DNA from: Bromus sterilis
Taxonomy: Eukaryota > Streptophyta > Magnoliopsida > Poales > Poaceae
Length of the DNA stretch: 64,000 nt
Assembly: GCA_950022295.1 (NCBI GenBank)
Contig: OX465595.1
Span: 434,676,270-434,740,269 of the forward strand
Reading direction: 5' to 3'
In this document: piece after piece, positions 10,805 to 22,517 of the stretch
Layout: each line of letters opens with the position of its first letter
How positions within the stretch are numbered: the stretch's first letter is position 1
The notes under the pieces: generated by a model
What the model saw: only the letters and a program-made list of their open reading frames with translations
Told to the model about the DNA's origin: nothing
Database searches by the model: none
Program-made: the position numbers and the translations under genes

Positions 10805-12488
10805 AAAAATAACCATGATGTCTAGCATAGGGAATGGCTAGGAAAGGGGAAAGAATTGCTGACCAGTGGCAGCAGTATGCTATGGAAGACATCCACCCAT
10901 ACGGAAGGCTGATTGTAATAAAACTAGTTGATGCCCCGCGCTTTGCTGCGGAATTATTTTATCACATGATGTTAAAAGGTGTAAAACTACGAAGTTGAAT
11001 AATATGATGGTATTGAGTGTTTTAGATACAAAATAAATGATTGACGTCTAGGTTATGCATACTTGAATAATAGTATGACAATCATGTTTCTTTAGGCCTA
11101 GAAAGAATATAAGCATTGTTGAACATTTCATTTGTTTTACCAGAAGAATGTTCAACATGAAGTAAATAAGGCAAGACAATGAAAACGTATAGGTAGAGAT
11201 GCTGACTTCAGCATGTGAATCATCTCCAAGGTGATACAATGCAACTACTACCTAAGTGCCATACTGCCTTGTTGTAGCTTAGCGTTTAATATACTAAACT
11301 GTAGATGATATTATCTAGTTTCAGAGATATATTTATTTAAGAATTTTTAAGTATAACATAAATTAATTATAACTCGTATGTCGGGCTAACTATTGAACCG
11401 GCTATATGTGTACGTAGAGCATGAAATGGCCAAAGTTATTATGCATCAGAGTGCGCGATGCATCGGTTATCATATCCGTTCTGCTTGTTTTATGTTCAAT
11501 CATGGAACCATAACATTATCGCAGCTACTCATAACTATAGCATCTTGGAAAATTAAGAAATATTTGCATCTTATGTGCATATTAGGCAGCTCAAATGTGA
11601 AATGATTCACCCCTCGTGGATATCTGAAAAATGTAGCAGAAAATCATGGTAAGATAGCCAGGTTCATAGGTCTATATGCTAATGTTTCCTAATGGAAAGA
11701 AAAAAAAGAAATATGAGATACTATATTCAAATAGAGGATAGCAGTTGTGCGGACATGAATAATCGAGGAACAAATCCCCTTGTACATTCACACCGCAATG
11801 ATCTCATAAAACTTGGAAGAAGAATTTAAGGCTACACAGAGCATGGATCCTGAAGTAAAGTGACTATAGTTGATCAAAACTTCTAGTAAAATCGCTCAAT
11901 GTCTTATCAAAGTAAATAAGTTTAGTACCAGCCGTAATGTCCTTTTAGTTTCTGCTTAATAAACTGTAAAGATGCATATCATATCGAATCAAACTCTGAT
12001 GATCTGATGTGTAAAGGTTTCAAGTAGTGTTTTTTCCTAAACAATATCAAGTATAAATCATTAAAAGAGTACAATCCTGGGTTCTTGGTCCTACATTATT
12101 CATGTGGATTTTTTTACAATCATTGTTATTTCTTTTCTACATCCTGTAAAATAACAATTATGGGATGTGGCAAGTCCAAAATATCACAGTGAAATTTCTG
12201 AACTTCAGTAAAACCAATAATAGGATTTCTCACCTTATCAGGCGCCAAATGCTCACGATTCCACATCAGTCAAAAAGATTCAGATCAAATCTTGCAATGA
12301 CGGAGTAGAATACCAGTACATGAACTCGGATAATAGGAATAAAAGTTGAAATTGATTAGTAAATATACAATATTTTCTATATTCTGATGAAGGAATTCAA
12401 GATAGAATTATCTACCTCACGCTACTTATCTTGACGCGGCAAAATCCATCGATTGCTGATTCCATAAACAAAGTTAGAGGGAACTCCC

Positions 12489-12935
12489 CTAGCACCACAG
12501 GCTCAGATTAATGTACCCTTGGCATTGTCGCAGCCTCTGCATACTTGTGAATACGTCTACTGGATGTATAGAAAGCCATGAAATGGTGATGTACACAGGA
12601 CGGGAGTGCCACCACCGATGGCAATCAGCCAACCTGCCGCCTGCTGTTGCGGGCTGGGGAAAGTAAGTTGAGGATGCGCGGGTGCGCCTGCGCCGAGCAG
12701 CGTTCGCCGCCGCCACGGTGAGCCTTTCTGGTATGTCGCTGAGGCACCCGTCGCACTATCGCAAGGTAATCGGAACAGTAGCTGGGTTCAATGTCGATGC
12801 GGTGGCATCCTCCTCCTTGAGGCGCTCTGCTTCCAGGGCGGAGGGCGCCTACGCCAGTAAGCCGGAGACAGGGCGGGGAAGACCACCGTGGGGATCGCCG
12901 CTCACCGTCGCTTACCCTGCCAATTTATACATGCA
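12489..12935 (-). promoter_or_regulatory. GC-rich promoter/first-exon-like fragment
   Basis: On the minus strand a TATA-like TATAAATTGG (near 12925) precedes about 200 bp of GC-rich sequence. A frame rich in Ala and Arg follows (12716 down to 12489). Composition and order resemble the 5' end of a cereal gene carried in the Helitron around it. The frame starts on GTG rather than ATG and has no recognisable domain, so a protein product is not claimed. Confidence 0.3.
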
Positions 12936-13330
12936 CGCACGCGATCGGGAGAGAAATACCAGATGGAAAGATCAACTGAATCGTCACAGTAATTGTGTAG
13001 GTTACTCCAGCACACGAAAGAATAGAGGAAAATTCATCTGTTTCTTTGGTAAATTAAAATAGTACTAGTACGTAGTGGGATTTGATGGAGATCAAAGAAG
13101 ATGAATAGGAGGGTCTGGGGATTAGCTTTGTCGGGAAGACATGAGACGCTCTGGTGGGAAACCTTTGCACAGTTCACGAACAAAATTCTCTCGATAATAA
13201 TAATTATGACCTCTATTGTGGTGGGTCCCGCTTGTAAGCCTCTAATTAAATGCTGATGTGGCACTGGTGCTGATGTGGATAGGCTGCATGTGAAGATAGA
13301 AAAGATAGTGGGGATGATCTATTATAGTAT

Positions 13331-13357
13331 TAGAGATTAGAGATTAGAGATTAGAGA
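13331..13357. repeat. TTAGAGA tandem repeat at a Helitron end
   Basis: About four perfect copies of the heptamer ATTAGAG lie in a row. On the minus strand they read TCTCTAA, matching a Helitron 5' start, so they may be reiterated termini rather than an ordinary microsatellite. Confidence 0.6.
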
Positions 13358-13664
13358 TGAGTGGGGCAGCAACTTTAAAAGGGAACCCATCCGTTTCTTG
13401 TGGAGATCGTGGGGAGAGGAAGTGGAGCGTCGACCATCTTGTTACCTGCAGTAGAAGTTTTTTGTTTTTTTTTTGTAGGAGATGGAAACGGAGACGATAA
13501 ACAGTGTGGGCCATTTCAAGCATTGGGCTGCACAGTTGAAGCAACGGAATGTGTGTACGGATGGTGTGACCGTGTGAGCACCGAGCAATGAAGAAAAATA
13601 GTGATGAACAACAGCAAAACATAGGTCGCCGTCCTTGTCCAGTTAAGAAGCTCAGGGGGAAAAT

Positions 13665-13852
13665 GGGCTTGTTTGGTTGGTTTGTTTGGTTGTTTGGTTG
13701 GCTGGGGAGCAAACCCAGGGGGAAAATGGCCCGGGCACGTTCATTTTATGAGAGAAAGATGGGGGAAATTTTCCACACCTCTTGAGGCCGGGATTTTACA
13801 CCCCGGGATTTGGCCGGGATTCCGGGGGGGTCCCTGTGCACCAAACAAGCCC
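13665..13852. mobile_element. Miniature inverted-repeat element
   Basis: The ends GGGCTTGTTTGGTTGG and CACCAAACAAGCCC form inverted repeats around 188 bp. This end type is common among grass PIF/Harbinger- and hAT-related miniature elements. I could not define a target duplication, so the superfamily is left open. The interior has TTGGTTTG runs and a GC-rich right half without coding. Confidence 0.5.
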
Positions 13853-13989
13853 TGAAGTAATTGCGGCAGTGCTCACCTTACCATGGATCCTCGCCATCAA
13901 CGCCGAACATCATAGCAACAGTGCACCGAGGATCCTTCATCCTGGGGCTGCGACAGGAATAGCTGGCAAGGGGAATGTGTGGTTGGGCG

Positions 13990-14390
13990 CTCTGACGGTG
14001 TGAGGAGAGGAGGAAGATCAGAGGGAGAAGAGGAGTAAGTGATGCGGACAGCCGACGTCTTCCGTTGCCACGGAGGATGCGTGGTTGGGCGCAGCGCGGG
14101 AGGAGGAGGAGACCGGAGGGAGGAGAGGAGGAAGATGTGCTCCGGTGGTGGCAGCGGACAGCCGGCGTCTGCCGGTGCCACGGCGGAGGCGTGGCTGGGC
14201 GTAGCGCGTGAGAAGGAGGCCGAGGGAGGAGAGGAGGAAGTGTGCCGGAAGATGCGCTCCGGTGGTGGCATGGTGGAGGCGAGGTCGCCGTGGGCGCAGC
14301 GCGCAGCGAGGAGACCTAAGGAGGGTAGTCCGGCGCTGCAGATTTGGGATGGAGCCACCGGCCTTGGGGGGGATCGGTGGAAAAATTGGT
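13990..14390. repeat. GC-rich degenerate tandem repeats
   Basis: Three diverged copies of a roughly 110-bp unit follow each other. Each contains a form of ATGCGCTCCGGTGGTGG, GCCACGG and a stretch ending in GTAGCGCG, with GAGGAGAGGAGGAAG between copies. Open frames cross the repeats on both strands, which is expected from composition. I see no gene here. Confidence 0.45.
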
Positions 14391-14707
14391 AGGTTTCTTT
14401 CCGCTTTGACCTGTACGGGGAAGATTGTTTCGCTGGTTTTGCAAACGATGATGACGTGGACAGTGTGCATGGTGAAAGAATACATAGTAGTGGAGACCAA
14501 CTTCTTAAGAATGTTAGATGTTAGATGCCTACACAGAGCCTCACATATGATCGGTCAACTTCTTCTGGTCAAATCCAAGCCACTCACGGATGCACCGCTG
14601 TATCTAGTTGATGAACACGACTTCCCAATATGACACGCCTTTTATTTTTCATTTAATAATCATATTTTATATGTAGATAGTTCCATTTTATATAAAGCAT
14701 GCAACCT

Positions 14708-15262
14708 TTTGTTTGTTTTTTTGAACGGTCAGCGGGAGGGAGAGATTCTCCACATGAATATATTACCATTCAAATCATACAAGGACAAGGCCTCTTACAT
14801 CAGGGGATAGCTTGAAGTTGGGAAGAGATAAATTGGTGACAAGCCCTAGCGGCAGTTTTATCATTACAACTTTTGAATCGAAAGGTCCAGAGGGATAAGT
14901 CATCCAGAATATTCCTCAAAATTTGTCTTGTGGATAGCGTGGCGTTCTTGAAGACGATAGCATTTCTGGCATCCCAAATTTTCCACATAATAGCAAGAGC
15001 AATTGTCGGCCAGACAGAGCCATCAAGTTGCGGAGGGAGATGTGCTTCCCAGATGAGCTGAGTAGAAGGCTGGGCGTGAATGCCAAGGGCCATCCAAACC
15101 TGGCTGGAGTAGGAACACTGCAGGATGAGGTGATCGGCGTCCTTGAAGGGGTCTCCGTAGCGCGGACAGGCGACCTCAGCAGCCATGTGTTTGCGCTTCA
15201 TATTTCCTTTCGTGTTTAGTATGTCCTTGAGCAGCAACCAGGCGAATATTTTGACCTTGATT
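14708..15262 (-). mobile_element. 5'-truncated L1-type LINE with 12-bp TSD
   Basis: The minus-strand frame begins IKVKIFAWLLLKDILNTKGN and contains the C-terminal zinc-binding RT domain of plant L1 elements (CPRYGDPFKDADHLILQC). It then has WKIWDARNAIVF and a 3' region ending in CGTTCAAAAAAA at 14717. The target duplication AGCATGCAACCT is perfect (14696-14707 and 15263-15274). Only the last 0.55 kb was integrated, the usual 5' truncation of target-primed reverse transcription. A 260-bp part of this copy (14920-15179) recurs at 51625-51884 with three mismatches. Confidence 0.88.
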
Positions 15263-15339
15263 AGCATGCAACCTATAACTGCTACTCCCTCCTATAAATG
15301 CTAAATTCTACTCTACTCATGGTCGTTGGTGGTCAGAGG

Positions 15340-15760
15340 TGACACCGGGGCCTCATCCTCCTCTTTCACCACGTCGTCCCATGGCCAGATCCGCCTATTG
15401 CTAACAGATGATACGAAGGTTCGCCTTCACCTTTGCCTTCGAGCGGATGGAGTCGAAGATGGCGCACTGCTTGACCGTCTCCTCCGCTGCGTGCGTGAGC
15501 TGTCTTCCCGCGCGAACGCATCGACACCTCGGTTTGGGCTAGGTCCTCATCATTTGCCTCCTCCTTCACTGGTTCTGGCTCCTCCTCCATCACCTTTGGT
15601 GCCTCCCCCTCCTCCGGATGTGGGTTTTTCATAGCCTCCACAAGGAGTTCAGCGTAACATCCCTCTGGGTCTCCTCCGTCGCCCGCACCTTTGTGTTGCG
15701 CTCCGCCCAGCGGTCAGGCATGAGCATCATACAGTAGATGATCTAGTCCAAACCATGATG
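15340..15760 (-). other. Unrecognised coding-like remnant
   Basis: Minus-strand frames read MLMPDRWAERNTKVRATEET (near 15730) and, after a shift of frame, a Glu/Pro-rich segment with NPHPEEGEAPKVMEEEPEPV (15641 down). A further frame reads AAEETVKQCAIFDSIRSKAK nearer 15440. Protein-like composition changes frame twice within 400 bp, which suggests a decayed coding sequence, possibly a transposon-borne one. I do not recognise the family. Confidence 0.3.
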
Positions 15761-16630
15761 TGAAGGCTTCGACTACGAAATGGGAGAGGAGGAGAAGAAG
15801 AGGCGGAGGATGATTAGAATGGAGTGGATAAGATAGGGTTGCCTCACCGCCCATGTTTTAAAATTGACTGGTGACGGATGGCTTCCATCGGGAAGCACAT
15901 CGGAGAACCGTCATGAATGTGTCCACACCAATTGAAGAGGTGACTGTCGAACTAACTGATTTTGGATGTGCCCTTTCTATCACTCCGACATAGCGGATGC
16001 ATCCGGGCGCGCTCGGACGTCCCCATTCTGCCTCGATATATGGGGAGTGACAATCAGCCCAAACATTTGAGTTGGGTTTAAGGCCTTCGGTTGGATGGAC
16101 GATTGGCAAGTTCACTATCGTCTCACTGACTCATGGTCGCCGCCTCATTATTTGTCGCACATTTATTTTGTATTCCTCAAGTTGGGGTTTTTCGTTGGAC
16201 TACTATCTTGCTTTTTTTTTATTTGATGTCAGTTTAAAAATATATTTATTCCGTTAGATTTATATATCCAATTTAAGGAAGTAGACAGAAAAAATGTTCG
16301 TGTTGTACAAAGAATGTTCGCGTATGTGTATGTGAAAATGCAACATAATTAAACCAAGTGTTTCATATTGTTATAAAGGTTCATAAATTTGTAATAAGAG
16401 CACACATATGTGAAAGTAATAATCATGAAATTTAGAGAATGTTCATATCTTCTTAAAATGTGCTCATACAATTATAAAGTGGTATGAATTTCCAAAAAAG
16501 TGTTCATGTAAATAAACAAGTGTACTCATATTATTTTCTAAAATCATGATGCGCATTCTCGCAAATAAAATATGAAAATTGTTGAAACATGATGGATTTT
16601 TGTAAATACAAGACTGGTTTTTAAAAAAAT
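15761..16630. other. No gene seen
   Basis: This stretch goes from mixed composition to AT-rich sequence with many short ATGTTC motifs after 16290. I see no coding region, terminal repeats or target duplication in it. Confidence 0.5.
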
Positions 16631-16810
16631 GATGAAGACTTTTCATAATGCTTGATGAATGTCTTTTAAATACACGATGGAGACTTTTCATGATGCTCGA
16701 TGAATGTCTTGTAAATACATGACGAAGACTTTTCATGATTCTCGATGAATGTCTTGTTAATACACGATGGAGACTTTTCATGATGCTCGATGATTGTCTT
16801 GGAATACACA
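16631..16810. repeat. 45-bp minisatellite, four units
   Basis: Four units of exactly 45 bp start at 16631, 16676, 16721 and 16766. Each begins GATGAAGAC or GATGGAGAC (or a close variant), continues TTTTCATGATGCTCGATGA and ends in a TACACGA-type sequence. Because 45 is a multiple of three, the minus strand stays open and reads a 15-residue repeat of the form HSSSIMKSLHRVFTR. Confidence 0.8.
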
Positions 16811-17128
16811 ATGTTATTCTTAGAATAAATTGTTAGCATTTTATAAATACTGGATGAAGAAAAAATAACCTGAAGAAGAGAAACAAAAAGGAAAAGGGGA
16901 AAACACAAAAGGTTTAATATGTGTTGATTTTTTTTTCATATAGTACTATTTATTTGTAAATTTATGACAGTCATTTTGTAGACACGATGAACAAGTTTTA
17001 GTACACAACGAACCAGTTTTAATATGATGAGTTGAATGTTTTTTCGTCGTGATGCTAATACAGGAGTGGGAGCTGTTAGATCAAAAAAACTATCTGCTGA
17101 TGAGCAGCATTACGACCTCCATGCCGTG
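16811..17128. other. No gene seen
   Basis: AT-rich sequence follows the minisatellite and shares some of its motifs (ACGATGAACAAG, AATACACAATG). No coding or terminal structure is recognisable. Confidence 0.45.
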
Positions 17129-17670
17129 TATAATGCAAGGTGCTTAGGGGAATGCTTAGCAAAATAAACCGAGTTTTTTTGTAGCACTAATGCTTATCTT
17201 ACATCTTACATCTTACATTCTTAAGAAGTTGCTCCCCACTACTTTCAATTCTCTCAACATGCACATACTCTACCTCATCATGCATGCCACATCACCCCTC
17301 CACTAGCATATTTCTCTTAACATGCAAGCATGCCACCTCATCATCCAATATGCATGAAAAAGACCCACCTCAATATGCCACTATGCATAATAAAAACCCA
17401 CATGCAACATGCATGCATGGGAATTTTTATTTTATTATGATATTTATATTAAATCCATATATTAGTTTAAAAGTTATTGCTTCAAATATACATGCTTCAT
17501 TTAACCAAACATTTTTACTGAAATATTTTGCAAAAAAGTTCCGCAACAACGTGCGGGGCATCATCTAGTTTCTATAGAAGAGATGTCTAATTAGACGTCT
17601 ACCCTTTACATCTAAGCACCAGTGCTTAGAGAATAATCTGGGTTTTTTTTTCTAAGCACCTTGCATTGTA
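17129..17670. mobile_element. TIR element containing a Helitron end
   Basis: The ends TATAATGCAAGGTGCTTAG (17129) and CTAAGCACCTTGCATTGTA (17652-17670) are inverted repeats with one mismatch. TA is repeated at the borders. A short Helitron-like insertion appears to occupy most of the interior, ending at 17568. The family is not assigned; the two termini are clear. Confidence 0.6.
17541..17568 (+). mobile_element. Helitron 3' terminus (plus strand)
   Basis: The hairpin CCGCAACAACGTGCGG is followed by GGCATCAT and CTAG (17565-17568), then T. The element runs leftward. Its 5' end is probably near 17215, where CTTACAT is repeated three times before TTCTTAAGAAG, giving an element of about 350 bp without coding sequence. 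The 5' position is a guess. Confidence 0.6.
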
Positions 17671-17913
17671 TATGGTCTTATGATGCTGTCTTCGTAGCAT
17701 CGACTCGCATCTGCTACGTCAATAAAATAGTTTAGCAGTCTAGGAATCAACAGTCTCTCTGCTTAACGGAAAGTGTGCTTCCTGATCCACAGTCCATCTT
17801 TGTTCAGACGTTCTATGGGCCACGGCTTAATGGAAAGTGTACGTCAAGAGTTCTTTTTGACCTTGTTCGTATTGTTGTTCTTCAGTTTTCCAATAACAGA
17901 ATTTTTGTTTCTA
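17671..17913. other. No gene seen
   Basis: This is single-copy-looking sequence between the TIR element and the next Helitron end. A plus-strand frame with FVQTFYGPRLNGKCTSRVLF is present but not recognised. Confidence 0.3.
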
Positions 17914-18707
17914 CTAGGAAATTGCCCGTGTGTTGCAACGGGAACATAAATATTTTAACGGTTGAACATAAATCATGTCAAATATATACCCTTAGGATCT
18001 AATTTGTTGGACACACATCTTATAAATCCTTAGACAACTACTTTCATCTTTTCTTCGATATTGATGAGGGAGACCAAAGAGGAAAATATGTGTCTGAGCA
18101 AACATATTTTCGTTATTTGTACATTTCTCAAGTGGTTTGTAAGTTGCAAGGCATCCTTATCCCATTCCACTACCCACAATAAAAATCATATTCCACTGCA
18201 CATTAATTAACCCATTGTTAGCAACCCATAACTGTGCAGATACAATCTCATATATTTGACATAAAGTGTTCAAGAGAAACAAGGATGATGAATCAAACTT
18301 ATGAGAGGTCAAACCTATTTGTGTCTCTTTTTCAAACGCCAACACATACGCTACCTTGTTAGAAGATTTGTAATCATCAGTAACCTTGTGCCGGTCTTTA
18401 ATGCAAGCATAATTTTTTATATTTCTGATTGTACAAACATGATGAATACTACAAAGAGTATGGAAAATTCAATAGATTATAATATCCTACATGAAATATA
18501 CGAGCATATATCTTTCTATGGTCATACAGGTATGCAAGAGGTGTAGTATATATGCTTTACAAAATAATAGGAGTGATCCAAGAAAGGCGTCTTCAATACA
18601 ATTTGCACTTTTTGCGTTACAAAAAACTAATCAGGGGTATTAATATAAATGTGTATTTTGAAAAGGAAAAAGTATCATTAGCTAGCGACCACTCTCCATT
18701 CAACATA

Positions 18708-18779
18708 CTCCCTCCCTCCCAAAATAAGTGTCTCAACTTAAAGTTGAAAGTTGAGACAATTATTTTAGTACAGAGGGAG
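18708..18779. mobile_element. Stowaway MITE (Tc1/mariner type)
   Basis: This 72-bp element starts CTCCCTCCCTCCCAAAATAAG and ends with the inverse ACAGAGGGAG. It forms a long hairpin through AACTTAAAGTTGAAAGTT and is flanked by TA on both sides (18706-18707 and 18780-18781). It is a typical Triticeae Stowaway. Confidence 0.92.
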
Positions 18780-18982
18780 TAATATTTTAATAAGCAGAAC
18801 CTAAATATACACAAGAAGATACCAAGCTTACAAGATGAGAAGATTAAGCAAACATATGAACAAGTAGAAATTTGACAACTTTTTTATTTAAGCTAAACAG
18901 AAGACAGTATGACGAGAAAGTTGTGGGTTGAGGATCACCAGCATATTAGGAAGTTGATGGATATACTCGGTTGCATATCCTA

Positions 18983-21900
18983 GGGCCAGTTCTTTTGGGC
19001 CGGTGATTCTCCAAAACCAGATTCTTCTATGCATATGACTGCCCATAGAATCATCTATCCAAAAAACTAAAATAAAACAGACTGCACATAGAATCAGCTT
19101 CCCCCAGAATCAGACTTCGAGTTCTTTTGAGCGATTGTAGTCTGAGATTATGATATAAGTTGGTTGCTGAAATGTCTATTATATCCCTATATAAATTAAC
19201 ACATCTCTGAAATTTGTACATACTACCTTACTAAACATTGCGCTATTTCCAAAATTAGCAGATCTATGAAATTAGCCCTCACACCGGCCTATGCACATCT
19301 ATGAAATTACCATGCTCCAGCCGGTTGTGATTTCTGTGCATGCAAGCACTGAAGCACACATGCAGTCGGCCGGAGACGGACACGCACAACCGCTGCTCCG
19401 AAGACAGCCGGTCAGAGCCGCTGCAAGTACGCAAACGCATAATACGCGTGCACACCGGCCAGAGACACAACCCTGGTGGTAGGTTGAATCAGCGGCTGGG
19501 TCGTACGACGGGGAACGAATGCGGCGAAGTGAGCCGGGGTCGGAGGCCAGCATACGACGTGGGGGGCATTGAGAGACAGAGATAGGACACAGGTGCTCCG
19601 GCGAGGCGGCGTACGACTCGGGATCGAGGGCGAGATCGGGGCGGCGTGCGGTCCGGGAGACGAGCGAGAAAGAGAAAGAATGGCAAATTTGATCTTTGTT
19701 CCACCTTACTTTCCTATTTTATAATTTGCCCTCCTTCTAAAAATGATAAGTGGGGCCCGGCTCCATTCGTCATTTATGTTGGGAAACGTAGTAGAAAACA
19801 AAAATTTCGTGCCTACGAGTAAAGCCCAAGATCATTCAAAATAGATCACATACAAGGTTTAGGCTTTTTCTCACCAACAATTGCAGCGGAAGAAGAGTTG
19901 GTGAAGCGACGTGGACGTAGTGGAAGTAGTCGAAGAAGATCTCCCACGAACAATCCCTCGAACAGATCTCCGAGAAGAAGATGGCCCTCGAAGCAAGATC
20001 AAAGCTATGATCTCTCCACTGGTATCCACACGTCCGGCACAGCAATCCGGCAGCGCTCTGCCGTCCAGAGAAGAACGCTTCCGAGAAAACTAGAGAGAGA
20101 AAACCCTAGCGAGTTCCGATCTAGATTAGAATCTAAACCGGGGTCTAAAAGTGGAGCAACTAGCAACTAGGGCAAGGGGGGGCGCAAGGGGCTTGTGTGT
20201 CTCTCCCCCCCTTGGCTCACCTTATATAGGTGGCCAAGGGGCTTGGTGCGCCAGCCCTAGGGGGTGGGGTGTTCCAACTTGGACTTCAAACCTCCTAGGA
20301 CTTTCCCACTAGGACTCCTTCCATAATAGGATTGGGGAATCCTACTTTGGAGTAGGATTCCCCCCCCCCCCCCTTTGTGGCGCCCCCCACCTCCTGGCCG
20401 GCCAGGGCAGCCTAGGTGGCTTGCCCCCCAAGCTAGGGGGTGGGGCTAGTGGGTGGTACTTCCCGGAACCTTCCGGAACCTTTCGTGACCTTCTAGAAGC
20501 TTCCAGGACCTTCCGGGACCTATCGGGACCGTTTCGGGACATTTCGGACACTTTCGAAACACTTCCAAGACCTTCCGGGACCTCTAACGAATGTTCCGGA
20601 GTCATCTAAATATGTCTCGGGTCAATCCGGGCTAAGGTTAATATATCCGGTGATCACAACATATTGTTTAAGCTGTCCACCGATCACCGAAACTATTCCG
20701 GTAGATTGTAAACTTTCCCATTATCATTTTCATATGAACTAAAGTTATCTGAAACAATTCCAAAGTGTCTTAGTCATATTCTTTGCTCTTTACTTGCTTC
20801 CACTAAACCTTCAATCACCCTAGTATTCTAACAGATTACTGTACTTTAAGTGTGTGACCCAATAGGTTCGGTATTATGTGGCCATGACTCGGAACGCTTT
20901 CCAGACTTACAGTCATTTATCAATAGTCAACAGCGGAGCCATGGACACCCATGTTGACTCCCACACATACACGAAAAGACTTCGAGTGAACCTTTATGTT
21001 TATCGTATACTATTCCTTTTGCTTCGCGATATATGACAAAGTTAGAGGAGGGAAGTTTGGCACCTATGTGAAACAACTTCTTGATCAAAAGCCATCAGTT
21101 ATCCTCATTGCTCGTTTGTCTTTATTCCTCGTTATGTATTCCGGTATCCCTGTGACTGAATCACAAAGTGTCTGGCCAGACGAGAATGGATATCGTTATA
21201 CCAAGTGGGCCCTGAGTCTATATCTCTTCATCGTGAAGGAGCAAATCCCAGTCTCGAACTATCACCGTTACTAGACACACTGTCCAATGCACCCAGAACT
21301 TATTTTACTACTTCCCATTTACGGGAAGATTCATCTAAGAACCAAAGTACATCTTCTTGTGTGAAGCAACTTGACATTCTCATGGTCTAAGGAACTATGT
21401 ATATAATAACATTTTATGATATGACTTATAACGTTGTTTTTCGATGAGTTCTCTAAGTATATCATTTAACACTGGGGTCGGTTCAACATCATTGTTCTGC
21501 TAAAAATATGCTCTCATTGTTATTGACATCCTTGTTACAAGAACAATGTCCATGATTAAGAAAACATAATCATCAATAAACACATGAGCTGGTCTTAGAG
21601 GCAAAACCAGGAACTCTTGTTGTTTACATTTCCACACATGCATATGAGTTTTCTTCTGAATCTCATACTCAGGATCATTGCAATTATAGCACAGAAATAT
21701 AAACATTAATTATGAACATGAATATATAAATAATAACACACTTTATTATTGCCTCTAAGGCATATATACAACAATTTAAACAATCCGTGACAAATCATCA
21801 AAGCCCCATGTAAAGTGGGGCAAATCATCAAATCGCCCGAGAAAGAATACGGGTCTGAGTGGCATTTTGGCTGTAATTTGGTGCTTTAATAGGGGTAATG

Positions 21901-22087
21901 GATAAAACCGAACGTTTTGTTTTGTGGGAGCGTCCAGAATCGCGAGAAGCGAGGTGTAGAAACGATTTTCGATTGCACTATAGATTCTGAACGATTCTGA
22001 GACAATTCTGAAAAGCAAATTAAGTTCTTTTTTTATTGTTGATTCTCCAGAAGCGATTGTTCAGAATTACCTCAAAAGAGCTGGCCA
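18983..22087. mobile_element. TIR DNA transposon split by a solo LTR
   Basis: The left end GGGCCAGTTCTTTTGGG and the right end CTCAAAAGAGCTGGCCA are inverted repeats. The subterminal GATTCTCCAAAACCAGATTC is mirrored by GATTCTCCAGAAGC. A 3-bp duplication CTA borders both ends (18980-18982, 22088-22090), which fits PIF/Harbinger-type insertion though the usual target is TWA. Without the solo LTR it is about 1.1 kb. Its middle (19280-19680) is GC-rich and unlike the AT-rich ends, perhaps a captured promoter or exon. No transposase is visible. Confidence 0.6.
19777..21773 (-). mobile_element. Solo LTR of a Copia retrotransposon
   Basis: The LTR begins TGTTGTATATATGCC on the minus strand (21773) and ends ACGTTTCCCAACA at 19777. 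A perfect 5-bp duplication ATTTA flanks it (19772-19776, 21774-21778). A TATA-like box (CCTATATAAGG, near 20221) precedes a region with AGAGAGAAAACCCTAG on the plus strand, the usual layout of Triticeae Copia LTRs. At 1,997 bp with no internal domain it is the product of recombination between two LTRs. It lies inside the TIR element at 18983-22087, so it is the younger of the two. Confidence 0.93.
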
Positions 22088-22090
22088 CTA

Positions 22091-22517
22091 ATCTCTTAGC
22101 TAAAAGTCAAACTTCTCGGACCAACTCATACTGTTGGAAAGAACGCCCTAGGAAAGGTTTAGATAATAAATTGGTTTCATGTCCTTCAGATAGAAGCCAC
22201 CATGCAAAGTAAAACTATTCATCTTAGGCAGTATCTTGAATTGTCATCAACAAATTTGCATGCCACCAGGCACCCTACATGCATATAGTGTCATAGTCCT
22301 ATTAGTAGTTTTACATAATAATGGATATGAACTCGTAGTGCATGTACATATTTACATGAGTAAAACTACTCAGCTAATGTGGACTACAAAACAAAACCAT
22401 GTAGAAAGTTGTTTACAGAAAAGTAACCGCATGCTGCTACATGATCTTGACTTATCGTACAGCTCATTCTCAAGCTCATCCAGCTGTAAGCAATCATCAA
22501 ATAAGGCTGCTTTCTCC
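22091..22517 (-). other. Exon-like remnant before the LINE
   Basis: The minus-strand stretch 22515-22443 reads PEKAALFDDCLQLDELENEL followed by YDKSRSCSSM. It has the look of an acidic coding exon, ended on the right by the LINE insertion. The rest is AT-rich. I do not recognise the protein. Its orientation agrees with the surrounding putative Helitron and with the other minus-strand remnants near 27.0 and 36.2 kb. Confidence 0.35.

Larger units (their letters stand above)
10924..13358 (-). mobile_element. Non-autonomous Helitron with tandem-repeat 5' end
   Basis: The minus-strand 3' end has the hairpin CCGCAGCAAAGCGCGG, then GGCATCAA and CTAG (10924-10927), next to A on the plus strand. The 5' end is inferred near 13330-13358. 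There the minus strand reads a TCTCTAAT-type start repeated several times and then ACTATAATAGATCATCCCC. The exact base is ambiguous because of the repeat. The body is about 2.4 kb. 11000-12480 is AT-rich with nothing recognisable, and 12489-12935 is a GC-rich cargo-like piece. No Rep/helicase is encoded. Ends are by motif only. Confidence 0.5.

Noticed and set aside
13331..13357. Telomere-like repeat
   Set aside because: The unit is TTAGAGA, not the plant TTTAGGG, and there are only about four copies at a transposon border.
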